64,000 nt of DNA from contig CAYOJJ010000004.1 of NCBI GenBank assembly GCA_964404255.1, positions 62,001 through 126,000 on the forward strand. The letters are read 5' to 3'. The stretch comes from JAFDZW01 sp964404255. Lineage in GTDB: Bacteria; Bacteroidota; Ignavibacteria; Palsa-1295. The position numbers were made by a program, and so were the translations under genes. Positions 43,805 to 52,479 of this stretch are shown piece after piece (the first letter of the stretch is position 1; each line of letters starts with the position of its first letter). The notes beneath the pieces were generated by a model that saw nothing but the letters and a program-made list of their open reading frames with translations, ran no database searches and had not been told where the DNA came from.

Positions 43805-46147
43805 ATGAAGTACATTATCTCAACAAAGCGGTTTGCTTTCCTGGCAATACTGACTTTGATCGTCTTCTCAATTGCTTCCCCGTCTTTTGCTCAAAGTTCA
43901 AACACGTACAAACGTGGTGTGCTTATCGAAGAACCTACCGGTCAATGGTGCGGCCATTGCCCGCTCGGCGCCTGGTATATGGATTCGCTTGAAAAGCTCA
44001 TGGGCGATAAAGCGGTTGTTATTTCCTGGCACAATAGCGATGACATGGAAAACCCGGAAAGTATCGAATTCCATCAAAACTTTGGTATCAATAGCTGGCC
44101 GGGTTATGTATTGCTTCGCTATTACAAAGGTGGTTATGGATATGTCGATGATCAAGCCTCCGGCAAACGCTGGGTGAATTTTAGCATCGGTTCCGATCCG
44201 GCAAAATCGGCTATTGCTTTTTCAAAATCTGCTCCGGTCGTTGATTTCAAGATCGTAAACGTTGCTTATAGCCCTGGTACCCGTACCTTGGATTTCGATC
44301 TCGATATTACCCCGTTCGATACCAAGACTATGCGCACCGAAGATACAACGCAGTATGTCGTTTTAGCCTTCCTGACTGAAGACGATGTAAGTATGTATCA
44401 GCATAACTATGGATACGATGGATATGCCAATCCTTCGGATATCGATCCGTTCTATCATCAGAATGTCGGCAGAAAAGGTATTTCTAAAGTAATGGGCGAT
44501 AACATCAGTCTTGATCTTGCTAATACCTCTGCTCATTATCCGGTACGCCAGCACTATACGACTACCGTCGATGGTGCATGGAACGATGCAAAAATCAACT
44601 TAAAGACCGCTATTGTTGCTGTAGCTCCGAAAACGAAAACACCGAAGATGAACAACGTACTCGATGCCGCTGCTTCGAAGTATATTGCTACCTATTCGGA
44701 TGTTGCACCGGATGCCGTATGGATCGTATTACCGAATGCTAATAGCACGACCAAGCCCGGTGTCGCAACCAATATCGTATGGGCAAGCGGCGGCTTGAAC
44801 GAAGCTACGAACGTTAAGTTAGAGTATTCGGTCGATAACGGCACTACCTGGAATCAGATCGTTGCTTCTACCTCGCAATCCCCCTATCCGTGGACCATTC
44901 CTGCTGAAGCATACGGCAAGATGGCTAAGATCCGCGCCTCGAATGCTTCGCTTCCAAATATCAATGGAATTTCCGATGCGTTCCCGACGCCTGGTGTGAT
45001 CCATGTAACGAAGCCGACGGCCGGTGAAGTGATCGATGGCGGTACAACTCATGATATTACTTTCACCTGCGGCAATGTGACCAACTTTAAGAAGGTTGAA
45101 TATTCGATTGATAATAAAGCCACCTGGAATCAGGTCATCAATATCTCGAATACTAATGAGTCGGTTACTACTCCCTGGAGTGTTCCTAATGTTAATGCTG
45201 CATCTGCCTATGTCCGTGTATCGGATAATAACGGTGTTGTCGGTATGAGCGAAGCCTTTAGTATTAAGGCCGGCGCCGGTGCCGCAACGATCAGCGATGT
45301 TACTGTTGATAACGTCACCAATGGTAATTTAGAGACTAATAAGCAGACCACTATTCACTGGACAACAACCGGTACCATCTCCGGAAATTTAGTGGTTGAA
45401 TACAGCAAGAATGGTGGTGTTAATTGGGAAGCTACCCCAATTGCTACTGTAACATCCGAAAAAACTTCTGCAACCTGGACTCCTGACTTCAATGTCCTGC
45501 ATGCAGCAGTTCGTGTAAGAACAACAGACGGTGCAACCACCGCTTCTTCCCCTGTATTTTCTGTCGGTGTAAATGGCATTACACAGGTTACAATCGACGA
45601 ATTGAATGCTTCCAAGCAGGCTATCGTAAATACACCGCTTACCATCAAATGGAATAAGAGCGGTGAAATTGGTACTAATATTATCGTCGAATATTCAAAA
45701 ACCGGTGGTTCCTGGACTACGTTAGAAGATCAGCTCCTTGCTGATGCTACCAGCTATAGCTGGACTCCTACGGCTACCGCTCCTACCGCTTACATTCGTG
45801 TAAGAGGTAATGAATCGGCCGCCTCTTCATCTCAAATACTCTTCAGTATTGTTAATGAAGCCGGAGTTTCTTCTGCCGTCAGTGAGAAAGGTTATAGCCT
45901 CACGAACTATCCGAACCCGATCGCCAATTTCACAAATATTTCATTTGTGATGGCTGAGCATGGTAATGTAACGATCGAAGTTCGCGATGAACTCGGCCGT
46001 CTGGTTGGCGAAATTGCTAACAGCCAGTTCGATGCCGGTGAAAACACCGTAACCTTCGATGCTTCGAATCTTGCTGCCGGTGTCTATACCTGCACGTTTG
46101 AAGCAAATGGTGTACGCCTTGTCAAAAAGATGAGCGTAACAAAATAA
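43805..46147 (+). CDS. Omp28/thioredoxin-like T9SS protein with Ig-like repeats
   Basis: 780 residues; signal peptide ends near SFAQ (30). Domain 1 (about 35-290) begins RGVLIEEPTGQWCGHCPLGAW, with a CGHC pair at 49-52, as in Omp28-related proteins with a thioredoxin fold. Four tandem modules follow at about 300-690, each with (V/I)EYS-x-(D/N)-G-x-W, for example KLEYSVDNGTTWNQI and VVEYSKNGGVNWEAT, as in Kre9/KNH-like domains. NYPNPIANFTNISF (about 700) to VKKMSVTK is a T9SS type A sorting domain. It is therefore a surface or released protein that carries a redox-active disulfide. Monocistronic, with its own terminator. Confidence 0.87.
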   Translation: MKYIISTKRFAFLAILTLIVFSIASPSFAQSSNTYKRGVLIEEPTGQWCGHCPLGAWYMDSLEKLMGDKAVVISWHNSDDMENPESIEFHQNFGINSWPGYVLLRYYKGGYGYVDDQASGKRWVNFSIGSDPAKSAIAFSKSAPVVDFKIVNVAYSPGTRTLDFDLDITPFDTKTMRTEDTTQYVVLAFLTEDDVSMYQHNYGYDGYANPSDIDPFYHQNVGRKGISKVMGDNISLDLANTSAHYPVRQHYTTTVDGAWNDAKINLKTAIVAVAPKTKTPKMNNVLDAAASKYIATYSDVAPDAVWIVLPNANSTTKPGVATNIVWASGGLNEATNVKLEYSVDNGTTWNQIVASTSQSPYPWTIPAEAYGKMAKIRASNASLPNINGISDAFPTPGVIHVTKPTAGEVIDGGTTHDITFTCGNVTNFKKVEYSIDNKATWNQVINISNTNESVTTPWSVPNVNAASAYVRVSDNNGVVGMSEAFSIKAGAGAATISDVTVDNVTNGNLETNKQTTIHWTTTGTISGNLVVEYSKNGGVNWEATPIATVTSEKTSATWTPDFNVLHAAVRVRTTDGATTASSPVFSVGVNGITQVTIDELNASKQAIVNTPLTIKWNKSGEIGTNIIVEYSKTGGSWTTLEDQLLADATSYSWTPTATAPTAYIRVRGNESAASSSQILFSIVNEAGVSSAVSEKGYSLTNYPNPIANFTNISFVMAEHGNVTIEVRDELGRLVGEIANSQFDAGENTVTFDASNLAAGVYTCTFEANGVRLVKKMSVTK

Positions 46148-46170
46148 GTTAACAGATGAGAAAAACAAGG

Positions 46171-46204
46171 CGGCTTCGGTAGTAATACCGGAGCCGTTTT
46201 GTTT
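46171..46204 (+). terminator. Intrinsic terminator of the Omp28-like gene
   Basis: 11-bp stem with one T-G pair (46171-46181 with 46186-46196) followed by TTTTGTTTT. Confidence 0.88.
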
Positions 46205-46226
46205 TATAGGCTGTTGTAGTGCTTCG

Positions 46227-46248
46227 AATTCGGTACCACCGCCGAATT
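46227..46248 (+). promoter_or_regulatory. Inverted repeat upstream of the transsulfuration genes
   Basis: AATTCGG (46227-46233) and CCGAATT (46242-46248) form perfect 7-base arms around 8 bases, ending 26 bases before the GTG at 46275. It could be an operator or a leader hairpin. No known regulator site was recognised. Confidence 0.35.
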
Positions 46249-46274
46249 ACTTAATTTCAATACCCCGTCGAACG

Positions 46275-47636
46275 GTGAATTACGCAACTTCTATACTCGA
46301 TTTGGTCGGCAATACGCCGCTACTTGAGCTAAACAGGATCGTCACGAAAAACCCGGATGTCTTATTGCTTGCCAAACTGGAGCAGCGAAACCCGGGTGGC
46401 TCGGTGAAAGACCGCATCGGCATCAGAATGCTCGAAGCGGCTGAAAAAGCCGGTAAGATCAAACCCGGTGGGACGCTCATCGAACCTACCAGCGGTAATA
46501 CTGGCATTGGCCTCGCTCTATCGGCTATTCGCAAAGGCTACAAGTGCATTTTCGTAATGACCGATAAAGCCTCTATCGAACGGGTACGATACTTAAAGGC
46601 ACTTGGCGCAGATATTGTAGTTGTTTCCAGCGCCGCCAAGCCCAGTTCGCCGGAATATTATTATAATACCGCCCAGCGTCTGGCAAACGAACTGCCGAAT
46701 GCCATTATGCTCAACCAGTATGATAACCCGGCTAATCCGGAAACACATTATCATACTACGGGGCCTGAGATCTGGCGCGATACCGAAGGCAAGATCACTC
46801 ATTTTATTGCAGGGCTCGGTACCGGTGGTACGATCTCCGGAACCGGCCGCTACCTCAAAGAGCAGAATTCAAATATCAAAGTGATCGCTGCCGATCCGGT
46901 CGGTTCATCGATCAAAACCTATTATGAGACCGATCGCCTTGTAGAAGCGCTTCCCTATTTGATTGAAGGCGTAGGCCAAGAGCGCATTCCGAAGAATATG
47001 CACTTGAAATATATCGATGATATTATCAATGTCACCGATAAAGATGCCTTTATGACTGCACGCCGCCTGGCCCGCGAAGAAGCCGTGTTCTGTGGCGGCT
47101 CAAGCGGGATGAATATCTGGGCCGCCCTGAAAGTTGCCGAGACAGCTCCCAAAGGCAGTGTGATCGTCTCGATCATCTGTGATACCGGCGAGCGCTATCT
47201 TACCAAACACCATTCCGACGAATGGCTTAAAGAAAAGCGCTTACTCGAAACTGAAAAAATGACCATCGGCATGGTAGCGCAGTTAAAGCATAAAACGACT
47301 GCTGCTTTAGTTGCGGTATCGCCTCATGATACGATCCGCGATGCGATCGTGAAGATGGATACCAATAATATTTCCCAATTACCGGTTATCGATTCCGAAG
47401 GGAAATCCGTCGGTTCGGTTCGTGAATCGCGTCTGATGGCCCGTGCTCTCGATTCGCGTGATGTTCTTGAGCGTCCCATCATTGAAGTAATGGAAGCCTC
47501 GTTTCCCATTCTCGAGGAATCTGCCGATGCCAAGCAGGCCGTCGGATTGCTCAAAGATGCCCCGGCATTGCTGGTCGAAGAGTTTGGCCGCATTATTGGT
47601 ATTATTACCCGTCACGATGTTCTCGAATTCTTTTAA
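46275..47636 (+). CDS. Cystathionine beta-synthase with C-terminal CBS pair
   Basis: 453 residues, GTG start. The fold-type II PLP domain has Lys45 in NPGGSVKDRIG, the PTSGNTGIGLA loop at about 77 and GLGTGGTISGTGRYL for phosphate binding. Residues about 335-453 hold two CBS motifs (KTTAALVAVSPHDTIRDAIVKM; IGIITRHDVLEF), a Bateman module that usually senses an adenosyl ligand. The length and domain order match cystathionine beta-synthase rather than plain cysteine synthase (about 310 residues), though some such enzymes also use O-acetylserine. A transsulfuration partner follows 22 bases downstream. Confidence 0.9.
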   Translation: MNYATSILDLVGNTPLLELNRIVTKNPDVLLLAKLEQRNPGGSVKDRIGIRMLEAAEKAGKIKPGGTLIEPTSGNTGIGLALSAIRKGYKCIFVMTDKASIERVRYLKALGADIVVVSSAAKPSSPEYYYNTAQRLANELPNAIMLNQYDNPANPETHYHTTGPEIWRDTEGKITHFIAGLGTGGTISGTGRYLKEQNSNIKVIAADPVGSSIKTYYETDRLVEALPYLIEGVGQERIPKNMHLKYIDDIINVTDKDAFMTARRLAREEAVFCGGSSGMNIWAALKVAETAPKGSVIVSIICDTGERYLTKHHSDEWLKEKRLLETEKMTIGMVAQLKHKTTAALVAVSPHDTIRDAIVKMDTNNISQLPVIDSEGKSVGSVRESRLMARALDSRDVLERPIIEVMEASFPILEESADAKQAVGLLKDAPALLVEEFGRIIGIITRHDVLEFF

Positions 47637-47658
47637 TCTCTCGCTATAAAATAGTTTT

Positions 47659-48801
47659 ATGTCAAAGTTTCGTACCCGTGCTATCCACGATGGGCAGGAG
47701 CCCGAAGCCATCACCGGCGCTGTAGCAGTACCGGTATTTCAAACCTCGACCTATGCGCAATCCGAGCTCGGCGGACATCCGCAGTTCGATTATGCCAGAA
47801 CGATAAACCCGACACGCCTCGCCCTGGAAAAAAGCCTTGCTTCGCTTGAAAATGGTAAGTATGGCTATTGCTTTTCAAGTGGTATGGCAGCGATCGCTGC
47901 CACGCTTTCTCTTGTAAAGGCCGGAGATCATGTCGTTGCAGGCCATGATATGTATGGCGGTTCCTATCGGTATTTTTCTAAAGTGCTTAACAATTACGAT
48001 ATATCCTTTACGTATGTGGATATGCGTGATCCGGCCAATATCGAAAAAGCTATTACTCCGAAGACTAAACTTATCTATAGCGAGACACCCACAAATCCCA
48101 TGATGAATCTCACCGATCTTACGGCTCTTGCCGAGATCGCGAGAAAGCATAACTGTATGAGTGCAGTGGATAATACCTTCATGTCTCCCTATCTGCAGAA
48201 TCCTATAGATCATGGTATCGATATCGTTCTACATTCGGCGACAAAATATATCGGCGGACATTCCGATGTTATCGGCGGAGCGGTAGTGACTTCTAACGAT
48301 ATGGCGGCCGAACAGATAAAGTTTTACCAGAATTCAGCCGGCGGTGTACCGGGACCGTGGGATGTCTGGCTGCTGCTGAGAAGCATAAAAACGCTCGCTA
48401 TCCGAATGGATGCTCATAACTCCAATGCAATGAAGATAGCAGAATTTTTATCCCGGCAATCCAAGATCAAAAGCGTCTTTTATCCTGGTCTTCCTTCACA
48501 CCCTCAGCATGAGTTAGCAAAAAAACAGATGCGAGGGTTTGGTGGTATGATCTCTATAGAAACCGGCAGCCTCGAAGCAGCGAAGCGATTCGCTTCTGCC
48601 CTTACAGTTTTTACACTCGGTGAAAGCCTTGGCGGTGTGGAATCGCTTATCTGCCATCCGGTAACCATGACCCATGGCTCCGTACCTCCAGAACGCCGTG
48701 CCGAACTTGGCATCACCGATGGGTTGGTGCGTCTGAGCGTTGGTATTGAAGATATCGATGACCTGCTTGCAGATATATCTACAGCTATCGATGCGATCTA
48801 A
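47659..48801 (+). CDS. Cystathionine gamma-lyase/gamma-synthase (PLP, Cys/Met metabolism family)
   Basis: 380 residues. PLP Lys lies in LHSATKYIGGHSDVIGGAVV (about 196). Other family motifs are YGGSYRYF, SETPTNPMM, VDNTFMSPYLQNPI and SLGGVESLICHPVTMTH. The pairing with cystathionine beta-synthase points to reverse transsulfuration (cystathionine to cysteine), hence gamma-lyase more than gamma-synthase. Sequence alone separates the two poorly. Its last 11 bases overlap the start of the small lipoprotein gene. Confidence 0.9.
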   Translation: MSKFRTRAIHDGQEPEAITGAVAVPVFQTSTYAQSELGGHPQFDYARTINPTRLALEKSLASLENGKYGYCFSSGMAAIAATLSLVKAGDHVVAGHDMYGGSYRYFSKVLNNYDISFTYVDMRDPANIEKAITPKTKLIYSETPTNPMMNLTDLTALAEIARKHNCMSAVDNTFMSPYLQNPIDHGIDIVLHSATKYIGGHSDVIGGAVVTSNDMAAEQIKFYQNSAGGVPGPWDVWLLLRSIKTLAIRMDAHNSNAMKIAEFLSRQSKIKSVFYPGLPSHPQHELAKKQMRGFGGMISIETGSLEAAKRFASALTVFTLGESLGGVESLICHPVTMTHGSVPPERRAELGITDGLVRLSVGIEDIDDLLADISTAIDAI

Positions 48802-49090
48802 GTGGCTGTTGTTTTTTTCGCTTTTGGTACTCACTTCCTGCGGGAAGTCCGATCAGTTAGACGACGTAGAGCAACACTTCGTACGATTGAATGTTGCGTT
48901 GGTCAGAGCTCGGGCAGTAGCAACCGATTCGGCGGTATTGAAATTTAAATTAGATTCTGTATTCAAGGCATACAACTCTTCCGAACAGGAATTTCTCTCT
49001 CAATCAAAACAGCTTTCTGCAACTCCTGATCGTTCAGAGATCATTTTCCGGGCGATCAGCGATTCGCTTAATAAAGTTCAGAAGCCCTGA
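48791..49090 (+). CDS. Small lipoprotein of unknown function
   Basis: 99 residues from ATG 48791, which overlaps the end of the preceding gene by 11 bases. The lipobox LVLTSC gives a lipidated Cys at 17, from the start MRSKWLLFFSLLVLTSC. The mature part is short, helical and charged, with no recognised domain. Its end overlaps the convergent recQ end by 13 bases, so there is no space for a terminator between them. The longer frame from 48740 is rejected because it would bury the signal sequence. Confidence 0.65.
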   Translation: MRSKWLLFFSLLVLTSCGKSDQLDDVEQHFVRLNVALVRARAVATDSAVLKFKLDSVFKAYNSSEQEFLSQSKQLSATPDRSEIIFRAISDSLNKVQKP

Positions 49091-50829
49091 TCGGTTGCTT
49101 GCAGCCGTTTGCGGCAGACATCGCAGGTACCGCAAGGGCGGATAGGCCTGTCCTGGCCAAAATATTCTAAGATCATTTTTGACCGGCATTCCCATGCCGT
49201 CGCATAACGGGACATTGCCCGCAATTTATCGATCGAATGCTCTATTCTTTCATCCAAATGATCGAACCGGTCTTCTATTTCACTCCACGATAACGGTGAA
49301 GATGGAAAAGAAAGCAGAAAGACGTTTTCGTTACTTGAATACTGCCGTTCAAGCTCCAGCAACCCTTTTGCTTCTAATGAAAGCAGCGCTTTTATTACAT
49401 CCTCTTTTTCGAGATCGAGCGTAATTGCCATTTCCTCAAAACTTGTTTGTTTTAATGGTGCATTGGCAATGCAATGTTTAAAGACTGCTATGTTCGCCGG
49501 AGTTTTAGAACGCTGAAGATACTTTTCCTGAGCGATCCTATCTCTGAGTACTGTTATCGATACTATCTCTGCCGAAGATCGTAATTGTTCGACACCAATA
49601 ACTTCCTGATCGTTTAGAACCTCCAGTACCCGTTTATAAGGAAGCCCCTCCACTTCGCAATATAACCGTAACTGATCGATCGTGATCCGCAACGATGGAA
49701 GCGCCGGACTTTCTAAGGAAGCAGCAAGTGAGATCAGCGTTTCATATACTAAACGAATATCACCTCGGGTTGGCAGATTTTTCGAGAGCAAAAATTCCGG
49801 TACCCGCTCGTCGCCTTTTGAATAGAGTAAAATTGCCAGCGATACCTGCCCATCCCTTCCTGCTCGTCCAGATTCCTGATAATATGCTTCCAGCGTTGCC
49901 GGCATATCGTGATGGATCACCACCCGAATATCCGGTTTATCGATACCCATTCCAAAAGCGCTCGTGGCGGTAATACACTCGATATCCCCCGCCAAAAATC
50001 CGGACTGCACCTTTGTTCGCTGTTCTATACTTAAGCCGGCATGATAAGCTTCGGCCTGAAAACCATTGCGCTGTAAGGTCTCGGCCAATACATCTGCTTT
50101 GGCTCGTGAACTGCAATACACGATTGCGCTTGCCTGTACCGACTCTATAATATCGAGAATACGAACGTCTTTTTGTGATGTCTCAAGTACAGCATAATGA
50201 ATATTCGGTCGTTCGAAACCGGTAACGATCTCCATTGGATCTTCCAGCACTAATTGGCGGATGATGTCCTGCCTGACATCCGGAGTCGCAGTCGCCGTTA
50301 AGGCTATAATCGGGGGCCGGCCCCCAAGAAAATAGGAATACGATGCCGGTATCTTTCGGTAACTCTTTCTAAAGTCATGTCCCCATTCGCTTATGCAGTG
50401 GGCTTCATCGACAACGAGCAAGGCAACTGGAAGGCGTTGCAATACCTCAAGGAAGGCCGGACTTTCCAGACGTTCCGGAGCAATATAAAGCAAGGACAAC
50501 GTTCCTGCTTCTGCATCCTGAACGATCTGTTGTAATTGGCGATAATCGAGAGAGCTATTGATCGCAGCAGCAGCTATACCAAGGGCTCGTAATTTATCCA
50601 CCTGGTCTTTCATGAGGCTGATCAGGGGAGAAATAACGATGGTAATTCCATCGAGTAAGAGAGCCGGTAATTGATAGCAGAGGGATTTTCCCCCGCCAGT
50701 CGGCATTACAACAACGACATCGTTACCCGATAATACAGCCCGGACTGCTTCTTCCTGTCGAGAACGGAATGAAGGAATAGAGAAAACCGACCGAAGGACC
50801 GTTAGTATCTGGGCATCGGTATACTGCAT
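49078..50829 (-). CDS. recQ: RecQ-family ATP-dependent DNA helicase
   Basis: 583 residues. The helicase core (about 1-340) has Walker A MPTGGGKSLCYQ (45-49 is GGGKS), DEAHCISEWGHDFRKSY (about 141), ALTATATPDV and QESGRAGRDGQ (motif VI). A winged-helix-like region of about 190 residues follows. The zinc Cys set (ECRSKMILEYFGQ, then CGTCDVC) is at the very C-terminus, near 555-575, rather than directly after the helicase core as in E. coli RecQ. There is no HRDC domain. It unwinds DNA in recombination and repair. It lies 4 bases after purM on the same strand, probably co-transcribed. Confidence 0.9.
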   Translation of the reverse strand: MQYTDAQILTVLRSVFSIPSFRSRQEEAVRAVLSGNDVVVVMPTGGGKSLCYQLPALLLDGITIVISPLISLMKDQVDKLRALGIAAAAINSSLDYRQLQQIVQDAEAGTLSLLYIAPERLESPAFLEVLQRLPVALLVVDEAHCISEWGHDFRKSYRKIPASYSYFLGGRPPIIALTATATPDVRQDIIRQLVLEDPMEIVTGFERPNIHYAVLETSQKDVRILDIIESVQASAIVYCSSRAKADVLAETLQRNGFQAEAYHAGLSIEQRTKVQSGFLAGDIECITATSAFGMGIDKPDIRVVIHHDMPATLEAYYQESGRAGRDGQVSLAILLYSKGDERVPEFLLSKNLPTRGDIRLVYETLISLAASLESPALPSLRITIDQLRLYCEVEGLPYKRVLEVLNDQEVIGVEQLRSSAEIVSITVLRDRIAQEKYLQRSKTPANIAVFKHCIANAPLKQTSFEEMAITLDLEKEDVIKALLSLEAKGLLELERQYSSNENVFLLSFPSSPLSWSEIEDRFDHLDERIEHSIDKLRAMSRYATAWECRSKMILEYFGQDRPIRPCGTCDVCRKRLQATDQGF

Positions 50830-50833
50830 TTCC

Positions 50834-51862
50834 TTAAGCGGAAATGACCGTACCCATCACTACAGGTTGTTCTCCAAGCGCTGTTAAGGCTTCGGTTATT
50901 GCGTTCGATTTTTCTTTCGCTACGATAAGAATAAGTCCTATTCCAAGATTGAATGTACGGCGCATATCTTCTTCAGGCACATTCCCCATGGATTGAATGA
51001 GGGAGAAAATTGCAGGGCGTTGCCAGGCATTCCAGTTTATATCCAGGGCAAGCTCTTTGGAAAGTACTCTGGAAGTATTGCCGACAATACCACCACCGGT
51101 GATATGACTTAAGGCATGAATATCTTCTTTTGGTTTGAAGCTTTTGAAGAGCTCGAGCATCGGGTGCAGGTAAGAACGATGAACCGATAAGAGAGCCTCG
51201 CCAATAGTTTTTCCACCTAATTCCTGAGGGGAAGCATCGACTCCAAGGGTATCGACAAGCGCTTTGCGGGCAAGGCTGAATCCATTGGTATGCAGCCCGG
51301 TGCTCGCAAGCCCGATCAATACATCTCCTACACCGACATTTTCGCGGGATAGAATCGCTTCTTTTTCAACGATACCGACTACGGTACCGGCAAGATCGAA
51401 ATCTTCTTCGGCATACATTCCCGGCATTTCTGCCGTTTCCCCACCGATGAGAGCACAGCCATTCTCTTCACAGGCTTTTGCAAAGCCTCCGATGATTGCA
51501 GTACCATGATCGACATTTAATTTACCAGTTGCAAAGTAATCGAGGAAAAAGATCGGACGAGCCCCACAGACCAAAATATCATTGACACAATGATTGACGA
51601 GATCCTGCCCCACAGTATCGTACTTTCCTGCCGCAATTGCAACCTTGATCTTCGTCCCAACTCCATCGGTACTCGAAACCAGCACAGGGTGCTTCATACC
51701 GGGGAAAGTAGCATCATAAAGGCCGCCAAAACCGCCAATGTCCGTCAGGACATTAGCATTAAACGTTCGGCGAACTAATGGCTTAATTCTATCTACAACT
51801 TCTTCTCCGGCATCAATACTTACACCGGCAGATTCATAGGTCAGCGTTTGTGGTTGAGACAT
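50834..51862 (-). CDS. purM: Phosphoribosylformylglycinamidine cyclo-ligase (AIR synthetase)
   Basis: 342 residues. It forms 5-aminoimidazole ribotide in purine synthesis. Motifs are SAGVSIDAGEEVVDRI at the start, STDGVGTKIKVA, DLVNHCVNDILVCGARPIFFLDYFATGKL, GGETAEMPGMY and the C-terminal HITGGGIVGNTSRVL. The size is usual. It is placed between a small lipoprotein gene (3 bases) and recQ (4 bases), all on the minus strand. Confidence 0.96.
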   Translation of the reverse strand: MSQPQTLTYESAGVSIDAGEEVVDRIKPLVRRTFNANVLTDIGGFGGLYDATFPGMKHPVLVSSTDGVGTKIKVAIAAGKYDTVGQDLVNHCVNDILVCGARPIFFLDYFATGKLNVDHGTAIIGGFAKACEENGCALIGGETAEMPGMYAEEDFDLAGTVVGIVEKEAILSRENVGVGDVLIGLASTGLHTNGFSLARKALVDTLGVDASPQELGGKTIGEALLSVHRSYLHPMLELFKSFKPKEDIHALSHITGGGIVGNTSRVLSKELALDINWNAWQRPAIFSLIQSMGNVPEEDMRRTFNLGIGLILIVAKEKSNAITEALTALGEQPVVMGTVISA

Positions 51863-51865
51863 TGT

Positions 51866-52393
51866 TTAGGGTAAGGGGCTCGCGGTAATTGAAATCGTCG
51901 TTGTGCCATTGAAGAGGACGGAATCCGCCGGTGCCTTATTAGCCCGGGCAGTGATCAGGAATGAATTATCCGAACTCTTGGCATAATCGACAAAATCTGC
52001 ATTAGTAAGAATGATCTTATCCTGTGAGTGGCTATAATAGGCCAGTACCAATTTGGGTAACGTACTGGTTCTCACGGAAATGACCATAGTATCAAAGCTC
52101 GATAACGGGTACGTCGGATCGGTCGAAACAATATCAAGCTTTGTCAATTTTACACTTTTAATAAAGTTAACCCCTGTCTTATTCTTGGCAAGATCGGCGC
52201 TATCGATCGCTAGTGGCAGCGGAATCTCCGGGGCATCGACGCCTACCGGTATTTCTTTCGGGACTGGGAAAGAAAAATTCTTATCGAGATTGAAGGTAAA
52301 GGAGTCGTCTATTCCAAGGGTTTTACAGGCAAAAGCACCAACTGATAGCGCTATAATAACCAGAAACAGACTATTCTTTGGGGTGATCTTCAT
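51866..52393 (-). CDS. Putative lipoprotein of unknown function
   Basis: 175 residues from ATG 52393. The frame is open to 52474, but MKITPKNSLFLVIIALSVGAFAC is a natural lipoprotein-like start with Cys at about 23. The mature part is rich in Val, Ile, Thr and Ser (SVKLTKLDIVSTDPTYPLSSFDTMVISV; NGTTTISITASPLP), suggesting one beta-sandwich domain of about 130 residues. No family recognised. It is the first gene of a unit with purM and recQ. Confidence 0.7.
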   Translation of the reverse strand: MKITPKNSLFLVIIALSVGAFACKTLGIDDSFTFNLDKNFSFPVPKEIPVGVDAPEIPLPLAIDSADLAKNKTGVNFIKSVKLTKLDIVSTDPTYPLSSFDTMVISVRTSTLPKLVLAYYSHSQDKIILTNADFVDYAKSSDNSFLITARANKAPADSVLFNGTTTISITASPLP

Positions 52394-52479
52394 ACTTTTC
52401 TCCACGAATGGTGGTGTAACGAGTTCATATTCGCTGCTGTTCCGATGAACGCAACTATACACTTGAAAATACAAATTTT

